DNA of 5,954 nucleotides. It comes from an uncultured bacterium. Lineage in GTDB: Bacteria > Patescibacteriota > Minisyncoccia > Phycocordibacterales > CAIJYI01. The stretch lies in the NCBI GenBank assembly GCA_937871115.1, contig CALMXW010000132.1, positions 1 through 5,954 on the forward strand, read 5' to 3'. Of the stretch, positions 1-5,471 are shown piece after piece; the first letter of the stretch is position 1; each line of letters starts with the position of its first letter. A model generated the notes under the pieces. The model did no database searches. It had not been told where the DNA came from and saw only the letters and a program-made list of their open reading frames with translations. The translations under genes were made by a program, and so were the position numbers.

Positions 1-186
1 GCGCGCGTGGGCCGGGTGGGGGAGCAGGAAGTGTTTTATCTCGAGAGCCGCGGTGTGTCGGCACAAGAAGCTGAGCGCATGATCGTGGGTGGTTTCGTGG
101 AGCCTATCGTAAAAGCATTGCCGCTCGAATACGCACTCGAGCTCAACCGACTCATCGAGCTTGAGATGGAAGGCGCGGTGGGGTAA
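1..186 (+). CDS. sufB: Fe-S cluster assembly scaffold protein SufB, 3' end (partial)
   Basis: Only the last 61 codons are present; the gene runs in from the left edge and ends at TAA 184-186. The tail reads GEQEVFYLESRGVS, then a helix with MIVGGFVEPIVKALPLEYA, and closes with ELNRLIELEMEGAVG. This matches the conserved C-terminus of SufB, the subunit that with SufC and SufD forms the cytoplasmic scaffold on which Fe-S clusters are built with sulfur from SufS. The closing segment fits SufB better than its paralogue SufD, because the EYALELNRLIEL(E/Q)MEGAVG ending is typical of SufB. The catalytic core lies outside the window, so activity cannot be judged. No terminator hairpin follows, and the next gene's promoter lies inside and just after this reading frame. 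SufD is the only serious alternative. Confidence 0.85.
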   Translation, partial: ARVGRVGEQEVFYLESRGVSAQEAERMIVGGFVEPIVKALPLEYALELNRLIELEMEGAVG

Positions 187-197
187 AATGCGAGGAC
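161..197 (+). promoter_or_regulatory. Sigma-70-type promoter for the PBP2 gene, predicted leaderless
   Basis: A -35 element TTGAGA (161-166, 5 of 6 matches to TTGACA) and a -10 element TAAAAT (184-189, 5 of 6 matches to TATAAT) are separated by exactly 17 bases. The -35 lies in the sufB coding sequence and the -10 begins at the sufB stop codon. Transcription would start about 7 bases after the -10, at roughly 196-198, which is on or next to the PBP2 ATG at 198. The mRNA would then be leaderless or nearly so. A GAGGA at 192-196 is too close to the ATG (1-2 bases) to act as a normal ribosome binding site. Confidence 0.65.
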
Positions 198-1958
198 ATG
201 TCCCGCAGACGCCGCACATATCAAATAGATCCGAATGAAACTTTTCTCGACTCGAGCAATTTGCCCGAGTTTGACCAACATCAATTTGAAGGACGAATAG
301 AAAAACCTATTTCAAAAGCGGCGGTGTGGCTCATCGGCGGCGTCTTTCTTTTTATTATTAGTGCCTATGTCTGGAAAGCGTGGGATCTCCAAGTGGTGCA
401 AGGTGTTGCATTTGCTAAGCGCTCGGAAGAAAATCGCCTCGAGCACTCTGTAATCTTCGGCCCACGTGGAATTATTTACGATCGTAATGGCGTGGAGCTG
501 GTGTGGAATGAACTCCCTCTCTCTCCGACCACTACCCCTGTGGGGTTTGCGTCGCTTTCGAGTCTCTCTGCAACAACAAGCACCTCCACCACTCCAGACG
601 GTGCTGCTGTGAATGAATTTCTTACGCGAAAGTACAAACCGCTTCCAGGACTCGCTCATGTCCTTGGCTTTGTAAATTACCCAGGGAAAGACAAGAGTGG
701 TGTTTACTACCAGACAGATATCAAGGGCATGGACGGGGTCGAGAAAGCGTACGATACCGACCTTGCGAGCAAAAACGGACTCAAACTTCGCGAGGTGGAC
801 GCACGTGGAAAAGTAAAATCCGAAAGTGTTATCGAGCCGCCGACTCCAGGGAAAGACATCCACCTTTCCATAGATTCACGAGTGCAGTCGAAACTCTACG
901 AAGCAATCCAAGGCCTCGCGGAGAAGGTGGACTTTAAAGGCGGAGCGGGGATCATTATGGATATTCAGACGGGAGAAATCCTTGCTCTCACGAGCTATCC
1001 CGAATACAGCTCAGAAGTACTCACCGAGGGGGACAATAATAAAATCGCGGAATATATCCAAGACACTCAAACTCCATTCCTGAACCGAGCAATTCACGGC
1101 TTGTATACCCCTGGCTCTATCGTAAAACCTTTTATGGCATTGGCGGCGTTGAATGAAAATATCATCTCTCCGGAAAAACAAATCTTTAGCGCGGGAAAAA
1201 TCACTATTCCCAATCCATACCACCCAGACCAGCCGACCATATTCCGTGACTGGAAAGCGCATGGCTGGGTAGATATGCGTCGAGCCCTCGCAGTCTCTTC
1301 GGACGTGTATTTCTACGCCGTAGGCGGGGGATATCAGGATCAGGCGGGGCTCGGTATTGCACGCATTGAAAAATACATGCGCATGTTTGGTTTTGCCGAA
1401 AAGACGGGAGTTGATATTGCAGGAGAGGAAAAGGGGACTATCCCCAGTCCAGAATGGAAAAAAGAAAACTTCGATGGTGCCGCCTGGCTTCTGGGAAATA
1501 CCTACCATACAGCGATCGGGCAATATGGATTCCAGACTACGCCAATCCAAGCCGTACACGCAGTGGGGGCAATGGCTTCAGGCGGCAATTTGGTGACCCC
1601 GAGACTTCTCAAACGAGACCCTGGCGCACCAGTACCTACCTCAACGCACATCCCGATCCCAGAAGCGGACTTCGAAGTCATTCACGAAGGCATGCGCATG
1701 TGTGTGACCGACGGCATTTGCAAAGGCTTGTACACGAATGATGTAAAAGTTGCCGCAAAAACCGGTACGGCAGAGCTCGGGGTGACTAAACAGCGAGTAA
1801 ACTCGTGGGTGACGGGATTTTTCCCATACGACCACCCGCGATACGCCTTCACGGTGGTCATGGAAAAGGGCCCCGTGACAAACCTCACCGGTGCAACGTT
1901 CGTCATGCGCCAAGTAGTAGACTTTATGGCACGCGAAACGCCGGAGTATCTGAAATAA
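198..1958 (+). CDS. mrdA: Penicillin-binding protein 2 (class B transpeptidase, MrdA/FtsI family)
   Basis: This 586-residue D,D-transpeptidase would cross-link peptidoglycan stem peptides outside the membrane. Residues 1-40 are a cytoplasmic tail starting MSRRRR, and a single membrane anchor spans about 42-62. A pedestal region follows, with GPRGIIYDRNGVEL at 88-101 and GLAHVLGFVNYPGKD at 151-165. The transpeptidase domain starts near 215. Its three active-site motifs are all visible: S307-I-V-K310 within TPGSIVKP, S367-S-D369 (the SxN/SxD motif), and K521-T-G523 within AAKTGTAELG. The pedestal is short: only about 40 residues, mostly Ser/Thr, lie between the RNG motif and the KYKPLPG segment. 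The family normally has far more there. ATG 198 is the only sensible start, since it sits directly behind the promoter and after the sufB stop. The PBP2 (elongation) type fits the SxD motif, but an FtsI-like division role is not excluded. Confidence 0.93.
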   Translation: MSRRRRTYQIDPNETFLDSSNLPEFDQHQFEGRIEKPISKAAVWLIGGVFLFIISAYVWKAWDLQVVQGVAFAKRSEENRLEHSVIFGPRGIIYDRNGVELVWNELPLSPTTTPVGFASLSSLSATTSTSTTPDGAAVNEFLTRKYKPLPGLAHVLGFVNYPGKDKSGVYYQTDIKGMDGVEKAYDTDLASKNGLKLREVDARGKVKSESVIEPPTPGKDIHLSIDSRVQSKLYEAIQGLAEKVDFKGGAGIIMDIQTGEILALTSYPEYSSEVLTEGDNNKIAEYIQDTQTPFLNRAIHGLYTPGSIVKPFMALAALNENIISPEKQIFSAGKITIPNPYHPDQPTIFRDWKAHGWVDMRRALAVSSDVYFYAVGGGYQDQAGLGIARIEKYMRMFGFAEKTGVDIAGEEKGTIPSPEWKKENFDGAAWLLGNTYHTAIGQYGFQTTPIQAVHAVGAMASGGNLVTPRLLKRDPGAPVPTSTHIPIPEADFEVIHEGMRMCVTDGICKGLYTNDVKVAAKTGTAELGVTKQRVNSWVTGFFPYDHPRYAFTVVMEKGPVTNLTGATFVMRQVVDFMARETPEYLK

Positions 1959-1978
1959 AAATAAACTTTATTCACATC

Positions 1979-2012
1979 TTTCACGCGGGACAATTGTGGT
2001 ATACTGATTTTG
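1979..2012 (+). promoter_or_regulatory. Extended -10 promoter for the actin-like gene, predicted leaderless
   Basis: TGGTATACT at 1997-2005 is an extended -10: TG plus one base, then TATACT, 5 of 6 matches to TATAAT. The -35 is weak. TTTCAC at 1979-1984 is the nearest candidate, with a short 15-base spacer, which suits an extended -10 promoter that depends little on the -35. The -10 ends 7 bases before the ATG at 2013, so the transcript should start at or next to the start codon. The space between the two genes has no terminator and no Shine-Dalgarno sequence. Confidence 0.6.
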
Positions 2013-3179
2013 ATGTTCGGCAGTAAGAAAAAGGAGAAAATCGCTGTTGTTTTCGATATCGGAAGTTCTTCGGTCGGCGGAGCGTATGTCTCCCTCCTCC
2101 CCGGACAAAAGCCAAAGATTATCGCCACCGCACGCGAGCAGATGGTCTTTCAAGAAGACCTCAAGTTTGATCGTTTTGTCTCTTCAATGCTTGATGCTCT
2201 CGATCGAGTCGCGAAAAATCTTTCCAAGCAGCACAGCCCGTTCTTTGCAGAAAAAATATTCATCTGTTCTTTTTCTTCGCCGTGGTATGCCTCGCAGACA
2301 CGAATCGCCACAAAGAAAGAAGACAAGCCTCTGGTGGTGACAGAAAAAACACTCGCCGATATGATTTTTACTGAAGTAGAAGGGTTCAAACATGAAGAAT
2401 CAAAACGCATCGGAAAAGAGGGGGTCATCATGGAGCACGAGTCCATCCAGGTGAAGTTGAACGGCTACGAGACCGACACTCCTATCGGGAAGCCAGCGAA
2501 AAGTATTGAGACAGCGGTGTATGTGAGTATCGTCCCAGATCAAATCTTCTCGCGAGTAAACGACACGATCCGAAAGTCTTTCCACATCTCGCACATGCGC
2601 CTGCACTCTTTCCCGTTTGTCGCTTTTGTCGTCATTCGCGACACTTTTCACGAAAGCAATTTTCTTTTTCTGGATATTTCAGGAGAAGTAACCGATGTCT
2701 CGCTTGTACGCGGAGGTGTTTTGCAGGAAACAGCATCGTTTCCTTATGGGAAAAATTTTCTTTTGCGTAAAATTGCTGCCGGACTAAGTTCTACCCCAGC
2801 AGAGGCCATTTCTGAGCTCTCCATGCACCGAAATGGAGATACGCACGAAAAAAATGTTGATAAACTGCAGACGATTCTCAATGAAGCAGAGGAAGACTGG
2901 CGGCGAGAATTCCACCAGGCGCTCTCTGCTTTCTCGGGAGCAGGCTTGAATGTACCGGTCGATATCTTTTTTACGGCCGATTCAGATGTATGCGACTGGT
3001 TTGCGGAAAGCATCGCAAGAGATAAAGTGGTACAATATACTCGTACGGAAGACCTCTTCCGTGTTCGACCACTTCAAGTCCAATTCTTTAGCAACTTGTG
3101 CGACTTTGAGAAAGGTGTAGAGCGCGACCCATTTTTAGCGCTCGAAGCAGTATTTGCAAGAAGGTTATTTTTAGAATAA
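2013..3179 (+). CDS. Actin-fold (FtsA/PilM-like) protein, putative envelope ATPase or pseudo-ATPase
   Basis: This 388-residue soluble protein has no signal peptide or membrane segment. After a basic start (MFGSKKKEK), residues 11-26 read AVVFDIGSSSVGGAYV, the phosphate-1 loop of the actin/Hsp70/FtsA superfamily, most like PilM and FtsA. Residues 165-205 (IETAVYVSIVPDQIFSRVND...) resemble the inserted SHS2/1C subdomain of FtsA/PilM. Residues 217-235 (FLFLDISGEVTDVSLVRGG) occupy the phosphate-2 position, where the family usually has DIGGGTTD. A glycine-rich adenosine loop is expected near VDIFFTADSD (316-325) but is not obvious. ATP binding is therefore uncertain. FtsA tethers FtsZ, and PilM anchors the PilN/PilO platform. 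Lying between a PBP2 gene and a single-pass membrane protein gene, an envelope scaffolding role is a reasonable inference. ATG 2013 is preferred; an in-frame TTG lies immediately before it at 2010. Confidence 0.75.
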   Translation: MFGSKKKEKIAVVFDIGSSSVGGAYVSLLPGQKPKIIATAREQMVFQEDLKFDRFVSSMLDALDRVAKNLSKQHSPFFAEKIFICSFSSPWYASQTRIATKKEDKPLVVTEKTLADMIFTEVEGFKHEESKRIGKEGVIMEHESIQVKLNGYETDTPIGKPAKSIETAVYVSIVPDQIFSRVNDTIRKSFHISHMRLHSFPFVAFVVIRDTFHESNFLFLDISGEVTDVSLVRGGVLQETASFPYGKNFLLRKIAAGLSSTPAEAISELSMHRNGDTHEKNVDKLQTILNEAEEDWRREFHQALSAFSGAGLNVPVDIFFTADSDVCDWFAESIARDKVVQYTRTEDLFRVRPLQVQFFSNLCDFEKGVERDPFLALEAVFARRLFLE

Positions 3180-3213
3180 AAGACTTTCCGGTTCGGTTTA
3201 TTTTACCAAGTAA

Positions 3214-3229
3214 TTTAATTAAAAAAGCT
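3214..3229 (+). promoter_or_regulatory. Possible weak -10 element before the membrane protein gene
   Basis: TTTAAT at 3214-3219 matches TATAAT at 5 of 6 positions and ends 10 bases before the ATG at 3230, a layout similar to the two upstream genes. No convincing -35 lies 16-18 bases upstream, no TG extension precedes it, and the region is simply AT-rich. The gene may instead be read through from the actin-like gene. Another candidate is TGGTACAAT at 3028-3036, inside that gene. Confidence 0.25.
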
Positions 3230-4636
3230 ATGCCAAAAAAGATTATCCAAGATATGGTTTCAAAAAACGAAGACTCTGACGTACACTCTTCCTCAGGTAC
3301 CCATTCATCATCTCCTGCTCCAAGAGAGACAGAAAAACCTCACGAGTCCGAGACTTTCAAGGATACTCGTGGCATAGACTCATCTCCGATTTTCGAAAAG
3401 ATGAAACAAAGCCAAGATCGACGAGAGAGTCTTTCGCAAGAATTTTCTTCTGGAAGAAAATCTTCAAAAATACCATGGGTAATCGGCGGGGTGCTCGTGC
3501 TCGGCCTCGTTGGCGCATTTGCCTACGGAGCATTTTTTGGAAGCGTGCAGGTGGCTATTCAGCAAAAGTCTGTCACTGTCCCACTCGATCACGCTGCTTT
3601 TGTTGTCGAAGATTCAAGCTCAAGTCCTGGTATGGCGTTTCAGGTGGCTACCCTGACCGCTGATGACTCCCGTGATCTTTCCGCAACTGGAGAAAAATAT
3701 GTGGAGAAGAAAGCTTCCGGAAAAATAACGATTTCAAACAATTACAGCACCGCACCACAACGTCTCGTAAAAAATACCCGTTTTCAGTCAAAGGAAGGAA
3801 AAATTTACCGTATCTCTGACTCTGTGACCGTACCGGGAATGAGCGGGAGCAACCCCGGCCAGCTTGAGGTAACAGTGTTTGCAGATCTTCCTGGCACGGA
3901 ATACAACGTCGGTGTCACAGATTTTACTATCCCTGGATTTAAAGGGTCGCCGCAGTTTGCTAAATTCAGCGCTCATGGTGAAGGATCTATCTCAGGAGGA
4001 TTCCAAGGAAAGATGAAGACTGTGGCTGACGCAGACCTTGCAAAGGCGGAGCAAGAGCTTGAAGCTTCTGTGGGCGATGCGCTCTGGAAAAAAGCTCTCG
4101 CCGAGAAACCAGAAGGCACTACGGTGCTCAAAAATGTTGGCACAGTGACCTTTGAGCACAGCACCCAAGATAGCGACAATGGAAACGTAAAGCTTGTCAC
4201 CCGCGGAACATTGCATGCAGGACTCTTTAATACCGCCATTCTCTCTCGCCAGATTGCGACACGAGTGGTGACCGTTCCCGACGGAGAGGAGACAAGTGTT
4301 GAAAACTTTGATGCTCTCCAGGTCGAGATGAAGGACTCCAGCGTCCTCTCCGCTCCGTCAGCTTCTAAAATTGAGCTCACCATCACTGGTCAGCCAAAAG
4401 TCATCTGGAATATCGACAGTGCAAAGCTCAAAGAAGCATTGCTTGGGGTAAAAAAGAGCGAATACACCGCAGTATTTGGGAAGTTCCCTGGTATTGAAAA
4501 AGCTCGAGTCACCTTCTCTCCTTTCTGGAAAACTCAGTTCCCGAACGATCCAAATGGTATAATTTTGACCATTTCTGGAGATGATACAGGGGCGGGGTCG
4601 ACCGCTCAGGGTGCGTCGCTTGACGTCACACCGTAA
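3230..4636 (+). CDS. Single-pass membrane protein with long cytoplasmic tail and beta-rich outer domain
   Basis: I cannot name this 468-residue protein. Residues 1-80 form a hydrophilic Ser/Glu/Lys-rich, probably disordered tail that opens with MPKKIIQDMV. Residues 81-103 (IPWVIGGVLVLGLVGAFAYGAFF) are one membrane segment. With no cleavable signal, the N-terminus should be inside and residues 104-468 outside. The outer part is rich in predicted beta strand. It includes ASGKITISNNYSTAPQRLVK (162-181), a TRFQSKEGKIYRI stretch, a VPG turn, and ADLPGTEYNVG (218-228), then a helical stretch near 265-290. The C-terminal section (about 395-449) runs from a Lys-rich helix into FPGIEKARVTFSPFWKTQFP. 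The layout recalls proteins annotated as baseplate J-like in Patescibacteria, from memory only. The gene follows the actin-like gene by 50 bases, and the topology resembles PilN as partner of PilM. ATG 3230 has no Shine-Dalgarno sequence; ATG 3254 is a less likely alternative. Confidence 0.8.
   Translation: MPKKIIQDMVSKNEDSDVHSSSGTHSSSPAPRETEKPHESETFKDTRGIDSSPIFEKMKQSQDRRESLSQEFSSGRKSSKIPWVIGGVLVLGLVGAFAYGAFFGSVQVAIQQKSVTVPLDHAAFVVEDSSSSPGMAFQVATLTADDSRDLSATGEKYVEKKASGKITISNNYSTAPQRLVKNTRFQSKEGKIYRISDSVTVPGMSGSNPGQLEVTVFADLPGTEYNVGVTDFTIPGFKGSPQFAKFSAHGEGSISGGFQGKMKTVADADLAKAEQELEASVGDALWKKALAEKPEGTTVLKNVGTVTFEHSTQDSDNGNVKLVTRGTLHAGLFNTAILSRQIATRVVTVPDGEETSVENFDALQVEMKDSSVLSAPSASKIELTITGQPKVIWNIDSAKLKEALLGVKKSEYTAVFGKFPGIEKARVTFSPFWKTQFPNDPNGIILTISGDDTGAGSTAQGASLDVTP
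4555..4563 (+). promoter_or_regulatory. Candidate extended -10 element inside the 3' end of the membrane protein gene
   Basis: TGGTATAAT is a perfect TATAAT (4558-4563) with the TG extension. It lies about 100 bases before the infA ATG and could give a second, longer infA transcript. No matching -35 is seen at the right distance. The bases also encode Gly-Ile-Ile, so the match may be chance. Confidence 0.3.
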
Positions 4637-4648
4637 CTTTGCTAGGAT
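4620..4648 (+). promoter_or_regulatory. Sigma-70-type promoter for infA and the ribosomal protein genes
   Basis: TTGACG (4620-4625, 5 of 6 matches) and TAGGAT (4643-4648, 4 of 6 matches) are separated by 17 bases. The -10 also carries a TG extension (TGC at 4640-4642). The -35 is inside the last codons of the upstream membrane protein gene, whose stop is at 4634-4636. Transcription would start near 4655, giving a leader of only about 10 bases before the infA ATG at 4665. It is the best-formed promoter near the translation block and probably drives infA-rpmJ-rpsM-rpsK. Confidence 0.65.
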
Positions 4649-4664
4649 ATTCACCACTTGCACG

Positions 4665-4907
4665 ATGGATTATAAGGGCCAACAGGATAGAGAAAATACC
4701 GTACAGGGAACCGTGACGGAAGCGTTACCAAACACCCTTTTCCGGATAGCCGTCCCGGGAAAAGAACCCGGGGGTGAAGAGGGTGAAATCCTCGCTTACC
4801 TTTCTGGGAGCATGCGACTTCACCGGATTCGAGTCCTTGTAGGAGATCGTGTTTTAGTAAAGCTCGACCCCTACGGAGGCAAAGGCAGAATTACCAAGCG
4901 AATGTAG
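4665..4907 (+). CDS. infA: Translation initiation factor IF-1
   Basis: IF-1 binds the ribosomal A site on the 30S subunit and helps IF-2 and IF-3 select the initiator tRNA. The 80-residue product is one S1-type OB fold: NTVQGTVTEALPNTLFRIAV (11-30), EILAYLSGSMRLHRIRVLVGDRV (41-63) and DPYGGKGRI (68-76) match the family motifs in order. E. coli IF-1 has 72 residues. Aligned by eye, the extra length is mainly six residues in the loop between strands 2 and 3 (PGKEPGGEEG at 31-40), where E. coli has only ENGH. ATG 4665 is chosen because family similarity begins just after it. An upstream in-frame ATG at 4581 would overlap the previous gene and precede the promoter. No Shine-Dalgarno sequence is present. 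The gene leads the run of ribosomal protein genes, 36 bases before rpmJ. Confidence 0.95.
   Translation: MDYKGQQDRENTVQGTVTEALPNTLFRIAVPGKEPGGEEGEILAYLSGSMRLHRIRVLVGDRVLVKLDPYGGKGRITKRM
4754..4772 (+). repeat. GC-rich inverted repeat (potential stem-loop) within infA
   Basis: CCCGGG at 4754-4759 and again at 4767-4772 flank the 7-base loop AAAAGAA. The two copies can pair as six G-C pairs in the mRNA. The repeat lies exactly in the codons for the IF-1 loop insertion. The codons also read as an imperfect repeat: CCG GGA AAA GAA, then CCC GGG GGT GAA, then GAG GGT GAA. This suggests local duplication as the origin of the insertion. Confidence 0.6.
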
Positions 4908-4943
4908 AATTTAGTTGTTGAGGATTTCAATAAACACAATCAT

Positions 4944-5057
4944 ATGCGCGTTCGATCATCTACCAAGAAAATCTGCATGAAATGCAAATCTGTCCGACGA
5001 CATGGTCGCGTGTATGTTATTTGCGTGAATCCGAAGCATAAACAACGTCAGGGCTAA
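4944..5057 (+). CDS. rpmJ: 50S ribosomal protein L36 (bL36)
   Basis: This is a 37-codon gene of a 50S subunit protein that supports 23S rRNA folding. The product starts [19 protein letters not shown] and ends NPKHKQRQG, the near-invariant L36 ending. The zinc-ribbon ligands are all present: C11, C14, C27 and H32 (CxxC...C...H). It is therefore the zinc-binding (C+) form, and its length is normal. It sits between infA and rpsM, its classical place. No Shine-Dalgarno sequence precedes the ATG; a GAGG at 4920-4923 is about 20 bases away and too far. It probably shares the infA transcript. Confidence 0.97.
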   Translation: MRVRSSTKKICMKCKSVRRHGRVYVICVNPKHKQRQG

Positions 5058-5083
5058 ATAATTAATGTAATACACACGAAAGT

Positions 5084-5464
5084 ATGCGAGTACTCGGCAT
5101 CACAATTCCAGATAAAAAGCGTATCGAAATCGGACTCACGGCTATTTATGGCATTGGGAGATCTCGCGCACGAAAAATCTTGGACAGCGCGGGGGTAGAA
5201 TACAGCAAAAAGGGAAGTGAGGTTACTGAAGCCGAGGAAGCAAAGATTCGTACAGGCATAGAAGCATTTAAAGTAGAAGGAGACCTCCGCCGCATCGTTA
5301 CCGGAAACATCAAGCGTTTGAAAGATATCAAGACTTACCGTGGCACTCGCCACATGCGCCACCTCCCGGTCCGAGGCCAGCGCACAAAGACAAACTCTCG
5401 CACCGTGCGAGGCAATGTCCGAAAGACTATGATGTCGGGTAAGCGTAAAGTAGAAAAGACATAA
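5084..5464 (+). CDS. rpsM: 30S ribosomal protein S13 (uS13)
   Basis: S13 sits in the head of the 30S subunit, contacts the P-site tRNA and forms bridges to the 50S subunit. The 126-residue product starts MRVLGITIPDKKRIEIGLTA and has the helix-hairpin motif IYGIGRSRARKIL (21-33), the EGDLRR turn (65-70) and the C-terminal signature YRGTRHMRHLPVRGQRTKTN (85-104). The length is normal to slightly long (E. coli has 118), the extra being a basic C-terminal tail after RTVRGN. The start is directly after the usual family beginning, one residue shorter than MARI-type starts. It follows rpmJ by 26 bases and precedes rpsK by 7. No Shine-Dalgarno sequence is visible (the upstream bases read ACACGAAAGT). 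Confidence 0.97.
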   Translation: MRVLGITIPDKKRIEIGLTAIYGIGRSRARKILDSAGVEYSKKGSEVTEAEEAKIRTGIEAFKVEGDLRRIVTGNIKRLKDIKTYRGTRHMRHLPVRGQRTKTNSRTVRGNVRKTMMSGKRKVEKT

Positions 5465-5471
5465 AATTACC

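Noticed and set aside
312..863. Long minus-strand open frames opposite the PBP2 gene (312-863, 1011-1559) and opposite the membrane protein gene (3973-4386)
   Set aside because: They are mirror images of strongly supported plus-strand genes. Their translations show no family motifs and they lack their own promoters.
1960..1972. AATAAA-C-TTTATT inverted repeat after the PBP2 gene, as a terminator
   Set aside because: The arms are A/T only and the loop is one base, so no stable hairpin forms. No U-tract follows, and it sits just upstream of the next promoter.
3214..3223. TTTAATTAAA palindrome as an operator site
   Set aside because: A 10-base A/T palindrome is expected by chance in an AT-rich spacer, and no second copy is seen in the window.
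4565..4570. TTGACC as a -35 element for infA
   Set aside because: No -10 lies 16-18 bases downstream (the region is GGGGCGGGG-like). The TTGACG/TAGGAT pair further on is much better placed.
4581..4664. Upstream in-frame extension of infA starting at ATG 4581
   Set aside because: The extra 28 residues have no similarity to IF-1, overlap the preceding gene, and lie upstream of the predicted transcription start.
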